Positions 22,842-35,259 of a DNA stretch of 64,000 bases are shown here, in pieces (positions within the stretch are counted from its first letter, which is position 1; every line of letters begins with the position of its first letter). The position numbers and the translations under genes are program-made. Source of the stretch: Halichondria panicea (Eukaryota > Porifera > Demospongiae > Suberitida > Halichondriidae); contig NC_087377.1 in assembly GCF_963675165.1 (NCBI RefSeq), forward strand, positions 1,947,501 through 2,011,500. Direction: 5' to 3'. The notes under the pieces were generated by a model. That model had not been told where the DNA came from. It ran no database searches and saw only the letters and a list, made by a program, of their open reading frames with translations.

Positions 22842-23516
22842 ATGAGCTCCTCAATCAGAAAGTTTCAGTTCCGCTTCTTTGTAGGACACATAGATGACGA
22901 TACAGCGCTAATTGAAGCGAAGCTATCAAAGGACCGATTGGTGAGTAACTTAGCATCCGATGACTTGATAAATTATAAATGTAATGATTAGATTTGTTGA
23001 ATGTACACAAATTAAAGATGTCAACCGCGAGATGCTGTAGATGTAGAACTGGCACCCGTCAGTCGTGTGTGTGCCAGAAGAAAGGCAGCCCCTGCACATA
23101 CTGCCCCCCAGGGTCTTCGTGCAGGTTAGTCCCTATATAGTAGATCTATTCTAGTGGGTAGGGGGAAGCAGTTAATTGTCTCCACCCTCGACCTCACTTC
23201 CGCGATCACTTTAAATCAACTAACGTAAATGTTGATTATCTTTTTAACATTAGTATAATTATGTATTAGAAAATGGAAATAGCGAAAAAATAATTGAAAT
23301 AATTATCAAAAACGGTACCTTTATAATTATTATCACCGTGTTATCTTATTCTATTGTTTTGGAACTTCTCCAACTTGTACTTATTGTGTTTCATTTTGGC
23401 TAGTTGAGTTTACCATTGTTTATTCCATTCCTAAAAGGCATTAACAAAATTGAACAATAGTTATGTACTGGGACCCCATGATGAAAATGCTGTGCTTGCA
23501 AGAGATATGAAGGTAC
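22842..23516 (+). CDS. Small Cys-rich protein gene, 5' exons (partial)
   Basis: A first possible exon starts at ATG 22842 (MSSSIRKFQFRFFVGHIDDD) and ends at GTGAGT. A second possible start, MSTARCCRCRTGTRQSCVCQ, begins near 23020 and runs to a GTTAGT donor at about 23125, ending GSPCTYCPPGSSC. A third exon, about 23470-23513, adds YVLGPHDENAVLARDMK in compatible phase. The Cys pattern CCxC-TGT-CxC-G-PC-PG is shared with the gene at 37264-38047. Cys spacing suggests a small metal-binding module; I cannot name the family. Later exons (near 23600-23680, EEEFKRGLGLTR) need a frame change. Confidence 0.45.
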
Positions 23517-23699
23517 GTTGGGGTAGAATGGCAACTGCTTATATAGAAAACGGGATTGCCGTTTCTCGTTTCATGCCTTTTTTACGTACTTAACCACCTT
23601 TGCAGCAAACCACAATGAAGCCCTGAAAACAATGGGAGAAGAGGAATTCAAGAGGGGCTTGGGACTGACTAGGTAGCCCTATAGTAAAATACTAGTATA

Positions 23700-25190
23700 A
23701 CCTGTTTGGTTGTCTGGTTTGATGTCTGACAACTGCTCTACTGTTTGGTGGCTTCGCGTTGTGCAGAAGTTGTTTGACTGGTGAGTAGTTTGTTCATAGT
23801 GGAAAGTATGCCATTCCTTGAAGAGAAACATGTGCAACTTTTGAGATCTAGCGGCCTTGTTGGAAAAGTGCGGCTTTCCACTGATATGTCTCAAGATGAC
23901 TATAAATTATGGCCACAGTGTCATCACATCCAAGGGTAGGTGGGTATGCAGAAGCAAAGGAAACACAACATTTTTTGTAAGACAGAGCCTTGATACCTAA
24001 ATCAGACGCGTGAGCAGAGATATAGAGCAATCGCCTAAGGTACATAAATACTTCCTAAGATGAAGACTTATACTGACTGAACTACTTCTATATGCAGACG
24101 AGTGCACGAGTTGCACAGATATACAAGGAGTTGCTGTAATTTTCTTACACTTTGTGGTGTAGTTCAAAAAAGTTCAAAATATGGAAAAAGACGAAGTTAC
24201 AGTAAAAATCTAAAAGTTGAACATTATAAATTATAAATGTCAGGCCATATTAGGATGCCAAGTTGTATTACCATCACTAGGCACTTGTGAAAAGAAAATT
24301 AAAGAAACTGCATGCTATGCAGGTCATCAAGAGATTGTGACTTACTTGAGGAGGTTCGATGTAGCACTGGTAAGTGATGTCGTTATAATTATTAATTTTT
24401 GTATATTAATAATTGGTATTGGTAGACCTATAGCTAGTGAAAAAATGTTTAGAGATAAATTGCAAATTTGCTATACCATAAATGTTATAATTATTATTAT
24501 AATAATAAGATCAGGGAGAGCAAGGGTGATGCTGCCAAACTCGGATATTAATTTTGAAAAGAGTAAATTATACTGTCAGAAATGTGCTTGCTTGCATATA
24601 GCACAGCGGGCAGTGAAGAAATATTTCTTTTTACAAGAATAAAGATCTATTAATTATAAATTATCACTCTACTCAAGAGGTTAAGTATTTACCCTAGTTC
24701 ATTATGATGCCAAATTTAAAAGCTCTTTATATACTGTGTACACTTTATACTATAGACAGTTTAAAAGAGACGCGTTCACAGGGTGGAAGAATTTATGCAG
24801 GCAAGTAACTCAGAGGCTGCAACTTACAGAGCTCTTGTGAAACTAATCCAGATTATAAAAAACAATTATAGTACTATAATTATATACATTCAATCGTATG
24901 CTCGAATTTCGATTGATATACGAACGAGTAAATATGACATTGCTCGTAAAGTGTTCAAACAGTGCCAAGAGAATGGTAACATAAATTAAGACGATCCTTT
25001 CCTTAAATTCCACTTGAGTGATGGCAATCTTCACTGATTCTCTCAACAACCAATCTTCTGATTCAAGTTAATAACAACTCCAAAAACTAGTAAATGCAGT
25101 TAAAATGAGAACAGCTTTATTATACAACGATAAGCACAAAAATGTTCCAGTTTAAAATGGTTGGCTCCAGCCATGGGTTGTAGTCAGGCA
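23700..25190. other. Spacer without recognised gene
   Basis: AT-rich DNA with short open frames lacking any known motif. The right edge (about 25080-25190, landmark AACTCCAAAAACTAGTAAATG) is a dispersed repeat also found near 29905 and 38960. Confidence 0.5.
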
Positions 25191-25194
25191 CGAT

Positions 25195-27096
25195 TTACAC
25201 AGCCAAAAATCCACAGGGCGTGTCAGGTCCGTTACATGTCCGTTACAGGACGTTTACCACATCCTGATACGGGACCGTTGGGTAGACACTACTAAACAGG
25301 CCGTTCACATACAGCCTGTAAACAGCCCGTACAAACGGCCTGTATTCAGCCTGTATCACTGTTCTCATGCACAATTTAATAAGCTAGTATATCATGCTTC
25401 AAAAGGTCACAATTCAAAGACAAAGAAGACAAGAACAAGATATATTAATTTCTGTTCAGCTACATTATATAATTATGTCTCTCATTATCATGTCCGTGTC
25501 TTCACATCCCACGGTGGCACTGCAGATAAAAACAACCAGTTGAACCGTACGTTAACGCCACATAAGTATACTAACTTACTGTATTTATATTCGTCTTGTT
25601 TTTGTGCAGATACACAAAGATAGACTCTGAGGAGAAGAGGCTGGGAATTGTACAAAAAATACACCACTGCTTACCGGCGTACTATGAAGTCAGCTTGAAG
25701 GGCCGTTCTTCATCTCCGAGATAGCTCGCCAGCTGTACACTAATAATACTTATTCACATAGATTAAACTAAGTTGCTTACCAGGCAATTGTTGCATTCTC
25801 TTTATCATTTGTCTAAAAACTTCAATCTATGAGGCATATAATGCATCACCAAACACATACAAAATAATGGCACTTACCTAACACATCCAGACTCCAACTC
25901 GGCATGCCAATAAAGAAATCTATTAAATAACATGTGTAACGAGTGCTAAAGATGAAAACAATAAACAAACCTTGAGTTTTGCAACATCTGAATAAGAGTT
26001 AGGAGATTAAAAGAAGAACACACCACTGTGAATAATCTTACCGGCGTACTATGAAGTCAGTCAACAGCTTACAGTGTGCTGTACACATTACAAGGGCTCT
26101 TTTTCATCTCGAAGATATCTCGCAACTGTACACCAATACGCTATTCACACAGATTACATAGTTGCTGAATTTTCTTACCAGGAAACTGTTGCTTTATTTT
26201 TAGTTCATTCTTCTGACAACATCTAGTGTCTACAGAAGCAATAACGTATCACAAAACACAATAGAACAGTGGCACTTACGTAATTAGTCCAGACTTCAAC
26301 TCGGCAGCATTATCTAAAGTCAATTTGATCGCATGTTTAATATGTGAATGCTAGTGAAAGAGAATAACAAACCTGGGAGCATTCTTCAACACCTCTTTAT
26401 CAAAAGTGAAAAAACTTCAGATGGGAGCCTACGATGAGGAGGATTATTTCAAAAAGGAAGCAAAACGAAACGTTTACCTTGTAAAATTGGCCGGTGTTCC
26501 AGCTTCAAGTCCATAACAACGTGCAAACCTGAATTTATAAACATACAGTAGAGGTGAAATTTACAGACCTTTGCTGCCAACTACACTAGAGGTCAAATTC
26601 ACTACAGATTTGAAATAGCTGTGGAACTAGAGGAACACAAACTGCTATGAGAAAGTTCAATAAAAATAATATAACTGTTATAATAACATGCTGCTACAGC
26701 TTCACCTTTTTCTGTTCACAGGTAGACTAATAGTAATGGACTGTATAGTCCTCTTCAAGTTGTCTTTTTGGACCAGCAGCTCCTCTTGTGACAAGCAGCA
26801 GGATTTTTCTTAGAGCTCTGTCTGTCTCATTCTCTTTTTGTAGTCAGGTGACGTCATCCTGCCCCAAGCTAGCGCATGCGCATAAGCTACAGGACGTGGG
26901 TGCTACGCCCTGATACAGGCCTGTATCCACGGGCTGTAAACAGGACGTGGGCTAACGTCCTGTTTACAGCCCGTGAGAACGGCCTGTATACAGGACGTGG
27001 GTGGGCTACATCCTGTATACAGGCCGTTCACGGGCCCGTAACGGCCCGTTTTCAACTAACGGCCTGAAACGGACCCGTGGATTTTTGGCTGTGTAA
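25195..27096. mobile_element. 1.9-kb inverted-repeat transposon with GAT flanks
   Basis: Ends are TTACACAGCCAAAAATCCAC and its reverse complement; GAT flanks both sides (25192-25194 and 27097-27099). Subterminal regions at both ends are packed with short direct and inverted repeats built from CGGCCTGTAT, CAGCCCGT and GGACGTGGG, typical of transposase-binding arrays. The interior has an imperfect ~390-bp tandem duplication (about 25640-25920 and 26030-26290, landmark ACCGGCGTACTATGAAGTCAG). A 3-bp target duplication is compatible with Harbinger- or CACTA-like elements, but no transposase was recognised, so the superfamily is open. Confidence 0.75.
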
Positions 27097-28840
27097 GATA
27101 TAAAATGAGGACTGTAAAAGAAATCGTGGCAGTGGGAAGTGGCCTTCAAGAAGGGCTGAAAGCAGTGGGCAGCGGAACTCAAGAAGGCGGTTCTTGTGTC
27201 AGCCTATAGGCATGGTGATTGGTTTAGTAGTACACGTCTATTATCGTTACGTGCAGACATTGAATATGAGTAAACGAGCTGGAGAGTGCGACTATTAGCG
27301 ACATTCGATTATACGTGTCTAAATAATGCAAACATTCATTTACGTGGTATATTCGTTTTGTGAGATCTTCACCAAAAAGATGGTTGTTGCGGTGCTCCAG
27401 TGCTCAAAGCGCCGCCAACCAAACAGCAAACTATATTTATGCAGGCAACAGGAAGTGTCAGCGTAAGTATATAAGATATAAAGATAAACTGTCACGTCTA
27501 TATCCAGGATTGTACTACATGTATCATAGATAATAGAGCACAGAAAGGGATTGGAAACGTAATGATATTCATAGCATTCTTGGTTCATATGCGTGTCTCC
27601 ATCACGTGACCAATTAATGGTGGGGATTTAATAGAGTTACATGACAGGTGGCAATAGTTTAATATTCCTATGGCATGCAAGCAGCAAGCTAGTCTCCAGG
27701 CACAGGCTAGGCAGAAACAGTCACTGGTAGTACTGCAGCAAGTGAGCTTGATTACCAATATCTGTGGAAAAAAATTGTGGCAGTGCTTGCTCAGGGCCAG
27801 GGAGACTTAAATCTCAAACTGTGATCGATGTTTCAAGGTGCAGCTCAGGAGTTGGCCAAGATTGAAATAAATGAGAAGAACACCATTACTACTTTGTTCG
27901 ATGTATGACGGCACTAATAAATATCTAGACTGGATGTCAGCAAGAGATGGAACCTGTGAACAATAGCAATAACGAAATTGTTACCATTAAGTTTACCTTT
28001 TCTGATACGGAATCATTGTGATCATTGTGTATGTGTGCACTGTTGGGCTGGTTTTGAGCCTTCAAGACCCTAGTCGGTGCCTTTCAGCATTATTACATTT
28101 AATTTACCAAACGTAAACTGTCTATGTTCCATCAGTATTACCTACACATACATACGTACATGTACATGCAGGACATTTTAATGTTGTGATCTCTCAGAGT
28201 ATTTATATGTTAATCTTTATTAACCATGCATTTCTACAACCACTTCTTAGCAAATGAGACTCCTTAACACTTGTTCTTAATCATTTGCAAGGTCAGGAAA
28301 ACTCCACACAGCAACCAATGATTCTGCACTGATTTACTGTTACAACTGGTCCTTAAACATGTATTTGGACTAATCAACAAGACAGTGCAACACAGTGCTG
28401 TCAAATGAACCTACTCTTGTTTCTAAAAATGTACAGAAAACTTTAATAAAGTTCTAAAAACTCCACAAGTATATTGTAACACTTTGACTCTCTACTAACC
28501 TTTCTTCATAGAGGTTTTCCTGCAGAAAACAGAGATTTAACACTGGTATAGCACACATAAGATGATTGCGGGGGTGGCTACACAGTTTTGTGGTCTAAAG
28601 CAGATTCATAGCCATCCAATTGTCAAAAGAGTAGAATAGTAAACAAACAATTAACACTTGTAACCGCGAGACACGCATACGACACAGCTGCAAGATGTCA
28701 CTACGTGGGTTGTATACTGGGTCACGTGAACGTTTCCAATCCCTGTCTCTATTATCTATGCATGTATGTACAAAATAATATACAAATGTACGGCTATAAT
28801 TTTAGTCTATATAATTATAATTATTATGGTAAAACCTGCT
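27097..28840. other. Spacer holding a copy of the 38350-38620 / 39080-39170 repeats
   Basis: 27110-27200 matches 39090-39170 (landmark AATCGTGGCAGTGGG) and 27230-27480 matches 38340-38630 (landmark CGAGCTGGAGAGTGCGACTA). In the 38-kb copy the second block contains a Cys-rich exon-like frame; here it is interrupted by indels. The rest, 27490-28840, shows no gene. Confidence 0.6.
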
Positions 28841-28843
28841 AAG

Positions 28844-29201
28844 CCCACATCATTGACACCTCAGATCTACTTGTGGATAGCACTGATTCTGGTAGACTAG
28901 AAGAATCACGAGTACAGTTGGATGAGCTTCTGGTGGAGGATAAATTCACTGGAGTACCCCTACTAGTGTTTGCAAATAAACAATACCTAGGGATGGCTTT
29001 AAAAGCTGATGATGTAAGTGTACTATTCCGTTTATTCTAGCTGAGAGTAGACCTTAGTTACATGACTGATGTACCTACAAGAATTGTGTGATCATCATTT
29101 CATTCCCCACAGATCAGCAACGATATGAAGCTATAGCTGAGCTGACTGACAGACGATGGCAGATACAACCATGCTCGGCCAAAACTGAAGAAGGGATTGC
29201 G
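28844..29201 (+). pseudogene. ARF/ARL-type small GTPase fragment (ARL3-like)
   Basis: Exon 28844-29013 encodes IIDTSD, then QLDELLVEDKFTGVPLLVFA followed by NKQYLGMALKADD; exon 29118-29201 encodes RRWQIQPCSAKTEEGIA. Both align with the second half of ARL3-type GTPases (VIDSAD, LLIFANKQDL, WQIQSCSA). The G4 motif NKQD reads NKQY, removing the Asp that contacts guanine. P-loop and switch exons were not found upstream. I therefore regard it as a decayed partial copy rather than an active GTPase. Confidence 0.7.
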
Positions 29202-29589
29202 GTGAGTAGGACACTTAGCCCTAGCTATCAGCGAGAATATTAGAATATTGTACCATTGAGTCTGGTTTTGGGTACCATAGAGCTGTGCCTATTGGAATTA
29301 TTATACGTACTAGGTAATTGTACATGCTTTGATGTTTACTCACTGTAAAGGGTAGATGGTAAAAAGTGAGTAGTTGCTAATTTAAGTATAATACCAGACT
29401 TAGACCAACTGCAGTACTTACAGCATGCATTTGAGAGCAGTATACATACATATACAATGTGCCATGAATAACTTTGATCTCAACATGCATGATGGGATAG
29501 ACTGGGTACTCAAGAGTGTAAAGGCATCGTCTAAAAACTAATCTGCTTCCAATCATAGGCATACCCACTGAACACTTGACTTACATGTA

Positions 29590-29990
29590 CATCATAAGTT
29601 ATGTAACCTCGATAAAAATCCATGAGTTTGAGTTCTCAACTGCGCTTCAGTGTTTGCCAATATCTACACTAACACATTACAATGTACAGATCCTGCCTTC
29701 TACTAGCCGTACATAATTAAGATGCATGTCTGAATCTAGTCTCATGACACACAGCAGAAAGGTTGCGAAGAATAGCAAGAATCAAAATCACTTTGTAACT
29801 TATGTTTACTGAACTAATACATTGTGTCATTTCTGTAAGTATACTTTAATTCAGAATAACGGCCATGATTTGTGGGCTGGGGGCTTAAAGAATTCAATAA
29901 TAATAACTCCAAAAACTAGTAAATGCAGTAAAAATGAGAACACAGCTTTATTATACGACAAGCACAAAAGTGTTCCAGTTTCAAATGTAT
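29590..29990. repeat. ~400-bp repeat shared with 38650-39040
   Basis: From CATCATAAGTTATGTAA to GTTCCAGTTTC the two copies are nearly identical apart from small indels. The right end also matches 25080-25170. Confidence 0.92.
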
Positions 29991-29999
29991 ATAATCAAC

Positions 30000-30950
30000 C
30001 AGAAATTTTTGCATTTGGCGACAAATGAATTTCAGCTGCAATCAGTCAGAGATGAGCAGAAGTCAAGATTAAACGTCAGGGTGAGAATTTATAGTAACCA
30101 TGGCAATATGCCAATTCAAAAGGTGAGGGGCGCCAAAATTAAAAATAGCACCAATGTTTTTTTTTGCTTGATTTTTAGCCAGGTTGAGCCACAGTATCGC
30201 ATGAGGTCAATAATACCACACAGCACAATTATCAAATTAAAAATCACCAATAATATAGATAAGAATTGCCTCTTTGCGAAATATTAGGCTCCCCAAATTT
30301 ACCTGCTATAATTATGGTAGGCACTGTTTAGGAAGTTTCTACGTGATTTTGAAGTCTAAAGGGATATAGTTGTAGTATCACGAATGTCTGAATTATTTAT
30401 TTATTTGCCTTTATACCATGAAAATACTTTTAGAACAACCACCCCCGTTCAGAAAACTTCCAAGCAGCTACTACGAACTCCCCCGGTAAGTTTTAGTTTG
30501 TTGGATTGTTTAAAGGGGTCATGAGGGAAGTCGACCACAGCACTTGTCCTCCTACTGTTGCCATAAGAATGAACTGGACAATTGCTAATTAACCACACAA
30601 TAGCATTGGCTTTATTGGATCTAGCATTTCCTCCATTGTTGTCCTTACAACATGGGGTTACGTTAACACACCAATGTCACTCAGTATCCTATCTGATTTA
30701 AGACATGCAATAGTGCAAGGCGTAGCAATTTTAGACAAGTATAGGAGGGCTCAGAGGTTGGCAAGGTGCAACTCTTATTAATGTAGGCTACCACCACGTG
30801 TGGAAATCTTTCAAAAACCGATCATCTTCAACTATAGCTCTGGTCTTCAACGTTTTCCATTTTGATGGAAAGATTATATACTAACATGCAGGAGGGGGAT
30901 TCCAGCTCTCGAACCCCCTATAGGCATTATACAGAGGATACTTTACTATC
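30000..30950. other. Spacer without recognised gene
   Basis: No conserved coding or repeat structure was recognised apart from AT-rich runs. Confidence 0.4.
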
Positions 30951-32660
30951 TGCAAATTCTTAATTTCAAAAGCTATATAAATGGCATCAGGCTTTCATTC
31001 TGAGAATCCATATGAAAAATGTTCCCTATAGGGGGACCCTCTCCAAACTTCCTTTATATTCAATTTACCTTCTCCCAAACAATAAAACAGATAGAGCACC
31101 CTGACAGTCATACACTTTGCCCATAACACTTGTTCTGAGTGTGTACCCCATCAAAATCAATCATATAATTATGTATAAGCATTGAAACATCGAGAGCGTT
31201 TCTTCTCTATGGAATATTCTAACAATGATGAACAAACTTAGATACCTTGCAGTGGGACATTACTTTGCATGCACTATTGGACAGTGAATGGGCAAAGTGT
31301 AATATCTGTATTTATTTCACCTGATACGTACAGAGCTCAGTCGAAGGAAGAGAGACAGTCACACTACTTTCATTTCTGTCACGATCTTGATAGCATAGAA
31401 ACGGGAAACGAACTTGCAAGCAACAGACCATTATTATTTCATCAGTCTGCAGATGTGCATGAATATTCAAAGTGATAAGTGTTCAATGCTGTCACAAAGC
31501 ACTATATACACATGCAGACACTAATTATGCACACTGTACTCTCTCCACAAAACCACAAGTGACTGTGCTAAACCACACACATAAGACAATACCTACTTCT
31601 CACAACTGAGGGTTGTCTCAGAGTCCAGGGGAGTGCCCAGGTGGTAACCAACAGACAATAACAACAGGACATGCAGGTGTTATCCAAAACTTCATTGAAC
31701 TCCCATCATACTGTAGAGACTCTTGTTTACAAATTTCAATGGCATTGGAGTGACTACCCCTTGGGAAACAACCTAGCTCCAGTACACTCTTGCAGAGTTA
31801 AGACCTGCATGGGAGAAAAAAGAATATAATTAATTATATATTGTCACTTGAGTTAATTTAAAAGTATTACAACAATTATGCTTCATGCATGAAATTATGC
31901 TAAATAACTATAGCTACAATCATAAGACTATAATTTTATACGGAATAATATTCCTCACTTGTCTAACGTGTGCTTGCTTCCAACACTGCACTGTTCAGTC
32001 CATATAATGATATAGAGCTTGTATTGCACCTCCACATACGCATGCAGTAGTCAGTCTCGCTGTGTTGTCACTAAGAGTTGAAATGTGAAAGACATCTGCA
32101 AAACAACAGTGATCGTTAGCATGCAGTTTTATAGAACATACTGAATAATGTTCCTTCACTTGTATTTGACTCACTTGTTTATTTGAGTGCTTCTGTTAGT
32201 AATCTAGTGCTGTGTATCTGCTGGCACATTCAGCAGTCGGTCACATCAATCTCGCTGGTTTGTGTTGTCAATTAAGAGTTGAGACATCTGCAAAACAGCA
32301 ATAATTGTTAATAGGTTGCAGACTGAAATGTTGCAGAATGCAGAATGCCGAACAGCAACAACTCACGCTTGCTAGTTACATACATAAAATAATTATTAGC
32401 ACAAAAGTTACTATGATTATACCCACTATAGGTACACAACAATCCACTTACCAGTCGCTTAGGCTGGAAGAACAAGCCACCATGTTGGAGTTTCTCCACA
32501 GAGTTGAATTTCAACCACGAGGTTTAGTCGCGATCCCAGGCTGAGTTTTCGCTTTTATAACGGTTAGGCAAACAACTAGTTGTTTGCCTAATCGTTATAA
32601 AAGCGAAAACTCGGCCTGGGATCGAGGCTATCGCATGTGCAGAAATAGTGAGCCCCACCC
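30950..32660. repeat. Old segmental repeat related to 45050-48240
   Basis: Scattered but collinear matches: GGGCAAAGTGTAATATCTGT against GGGCAAAGTGTAGTATCTGT; GATCTTGATAGCATAGAAACG against GATATCGTAGAAACGGG; AAACCACACACATAAGAC against AAACCACAGACATAAGAC; TTCCTCACTTGTCTAA in both. The far copy carries the GGACAC-type transposon at 45785-46878. Confidence 0.75.
32524..32630. repeat. TAGCCTCGATCCC hairpin element, 107 bp
   Basis: Almost perfect palindrome: GATCCCAGGC-TGAGTTTTCGCTTTTATAAC on the left, GTTATAAAAGCGAAAACTC-GGCCTGGGATCGAGGCTA on the right. It is the longest intact copy of the family in the window. Confidence 0.9.
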
Positions 32661-32682
32661 CCTTCTTCTGAGACATCTTCAG

Positions 32683-34297
32683 GTTTCAGGCTGGAAACAG
32701 AGTTGCTGAGAATGAGATTTAGAGAATTGTTAGGGTTTTCTGAGCGAGCAGAGTTCTTTAACAGCTACAAAGATGACTTCAACTTTGATGTTGTCAGCAG
32801 GGAAGACAGTGAGGTGAGTCTATAACTATTAATTTTTAGGCAAATATAAATAAATGCTCAAATTCTTTGGCCAGCTGAAGGATGAAGAACTGAATTTCTA
32901 TCGAGATAGTCCTGACAGCTTCTACATTGTACCATTTGCTGACGCCCTGGACTTGGTTCAGAGCAGATAAGTGGTCATCAAGAGTGTAAGCTTCCATTCT
33001 GCAAGCACTGTGTGTCTGTGTGTAACCTACCGTCCCCTCAGGGCACTGTGTACATACCCGTCAACAATGAGGAAATAATTGCTCGTTTGGTGTGCAACAA
33101 GTTCAGACAGAAGCTTTCTGAGGAACTAGTGGTAAGTAAAACACACCCCTCTCTGTACCCATCATCTACTTCATTTCTTCTTCCCCTGCAGAAGACCCGC
33201 AATCACCTACCAGTGGTGGATGATGATGAGAGGATTGCCCCCATGCTCAAGACCATCAAACATCGCTACCTTGGTGAGGACTTCTCCAGTGTGGGAGAGA
33301 ATCTGCAGGGAAGCATCTCACTGGCCCAGATTGACTCCGTGAGTCTTTGTGCATGTGCTTCAGATTAGTTAAATAATTAACCATGGCTTGCATTTTTGTT
33401 GTACAGCGTAGATTTGTGTGTACGTGTGGTTATTATATAGATTCCCTATATAATTTGTGTAGGTCTCGAAGCAGTCCTTTCCTCCCTGTATGAGACCCTG
33501 CGCAAAGAACACCATCTGAGGCACTTCGGTCGTCTACAGTACGGACTGTTCCTCAAGAGCATTGGACTCACACTGGACCAAGCTATGGCCTTCTGGAGAG
33601 CAGAGTTTGTCAAGAAAATGGAACCAGAGAAGGTGTACACTATTATAGGCACATGTTGTACATTTGATTTGGTGTTGATTTGTTTTTGTTCCCACAGTTT
33701 GAGAAGCAGTATGCATACAATGTGAGACACAGCTATGGTAAAGAGGGCAAGAGGGCCAACTATATACACTCCCTACAGTTGCCTCAAAATCATTCTCTCC
33801 AACAATCCAGGCCAAGGAGACCATCACGGTGAGCTCACCTACAATACTCTTGTACTCTCTCATACTTGTCTGTATATAATTATAGGGTGTCCTTTTCGTC
33901 ACTGGGATGATAGTCACATTCGACAGATGCTCACCACTCATGGAGTTTCACATAAAGGAGTCACTAACATCACCGCCTATATCTGAAGGATGACCACTAC
34001 CAACTAGCCTGTCAGAAATACTATGAGATCACTCATGCTGTGAGTTAATAAATCCTTCTGCTGTTTTTATTTGTTTATAATACTGGTTTGTCATTTCAGA
34101 TTGAAGCTGCCCCTTTCAGTTTGGAGCACCCCTCTCAGTATTTCCGGGAGAGCCGAATGCAGCGTGGGGACACTGGTGGTAAACAAGAGACAAGACTGCC
34201 AACTGTAAAGACTGAAGTGAAAGCAGAGGATGATTTTTGTGGAGATATATCAATTCAAGACATGCAGAACTTTAAAGAAGAAATGGACCAATTCTAG
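32683..34297 (+). pseudogene. PRIM2: DNA primase large subunit, 5'-truncated and frameshifted
   Basis: Eight exons with GT-AG borders: 32683-32813, 32875-32985, 33042-33131, 33192-33338, 33463-33632, 33698-33828, 33886-34039 and 34100-34297. They align in order with human PRIM2 from about residue 125 to the C terminus: [84 protein letters not shown]. Lesions are TAA at 32968 where the family has Lys, a deletion at [14 protein letters not shown], a 4-base gain after KRANY and a 2-base gain after NITAY. The four Cys that bind the 4Fe-4S cluster (PPC, YSC, HGC, LAC) are all still encoded. Introns are kept, so it is a duplicated, not a processed, copy. The N-terminal third is missing. Confidence 0.88.
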
Positions 34298-34527
34298 CTA
34301 TATATTCTACCACCAGTTATATCCTACCACCTGTATGTATATACCACATGCTCTCTAGTAGTAAACACTCTTTGATCCGCTGTGTATACGTTTTTGTGTT
34401 GCGTGTGCCACTTGCACTTGTCATTAGCGAAAGATCAGTTCTCTGAGTCACTATACTATAATGACAAGCAGAGCAGATCCTATAATTATATAATCTACTC
34501 AGCCAATTCAGTCAGTGCTAACGTTTA

Positions 34528-34800
34528 AAAAAAAAAAGCGGTCTGGCCAGAAACTGCTTAGGAGGTAAAGTACTACTTTTTAGGGTAGCATAAGTACTAC
34601 TTTTGAAGGTAGCATAAGTACTACTTTTTAAGGTAGCATAAGTACTGCTTTTGAGGGCAGCATAAGTACTACTTTTTAAGGTAGCATATAAGTACTGCTT
34701 TTGAGGGCAGCATAAGTACTACTTTTGAAGGTAGCATAAGTACTATAAGTACTACTTTTTAAGGTAGCATAAGTACTGCTTTCGAGGGCAGCATAAAGTA
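34528..34800. repeat. Transposon end with expanded subterminal repeats
   Basis: AAAAGCGGTCTGGCCAG at about 34532-34550 is followed by roughly nine units of a 24-25 bp repeat (AAGTACTACTTTT-AAGGTAGCAT). The mirror image is at 42781-42872, where GCAGTACTTTATGCTACC and AAAAAGTAGTACC precede CTGGCCAGACCGCTCTTTTTTT. The two ends are in the correct inverted orientation for one element, here with a much longer repeat array on the left. A second CTGGCCAGACCGC end is at about 42462. Confidence 0.75.
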
Positions 34801-35255
34801 CACTACACCTAGCAGTGCATACTGAGAGTTACAGAACTCCGGATAAAGTAGCGCTCTGATGGCAGATGCCAGTTTCCCGACACCCACCAACCACCAGCTC
34901 CGGAGCCCTGTGAATAACCCAAGCGCTACTTTGGGTCACCGGAAGTGGTTTGTATAAAGTGGGCAGCTAGGGAATCTGATGGTCTGTGTCTCATAAATTA
35001 GCCGCCCTTTCTAAGTCTCTTATTCCCCAGAAGCTAATTAATTATGGGTAATTAATTATACTTGACCTAGCCTAATTATACTATCCCTTCACGACTCACG
35101 AGTGGACATCTTGCAACACCATGGCAACCAGATAGAAAATAGAGGGAGAAAGATGAAAAACGTAGTCATCACCAGAACATAATTATAAGTAAAAGTGCTC
35201 ACATTAACTGTTATTTGTTTGCATTCTATGTTAGATAGTCGTATAATGGCTAAAT
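34801..35255. other. Spacer with inverted CTCCGGATAAAGTAGCGC pair
   Basis: CTCCGGATAAAGTAGCGCT near 34840 and AGCGCTACTTTGGGTCACCGG near 34930 form an imperfect inverted pair. The middle, on the minus strand, contains GGCTCCGGAGCTG and CGGGAAACTGG, also found at 50668-50700 and 55145-55180. Confidence 0.5.
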
Positions 35256-35259
35256 GCAG

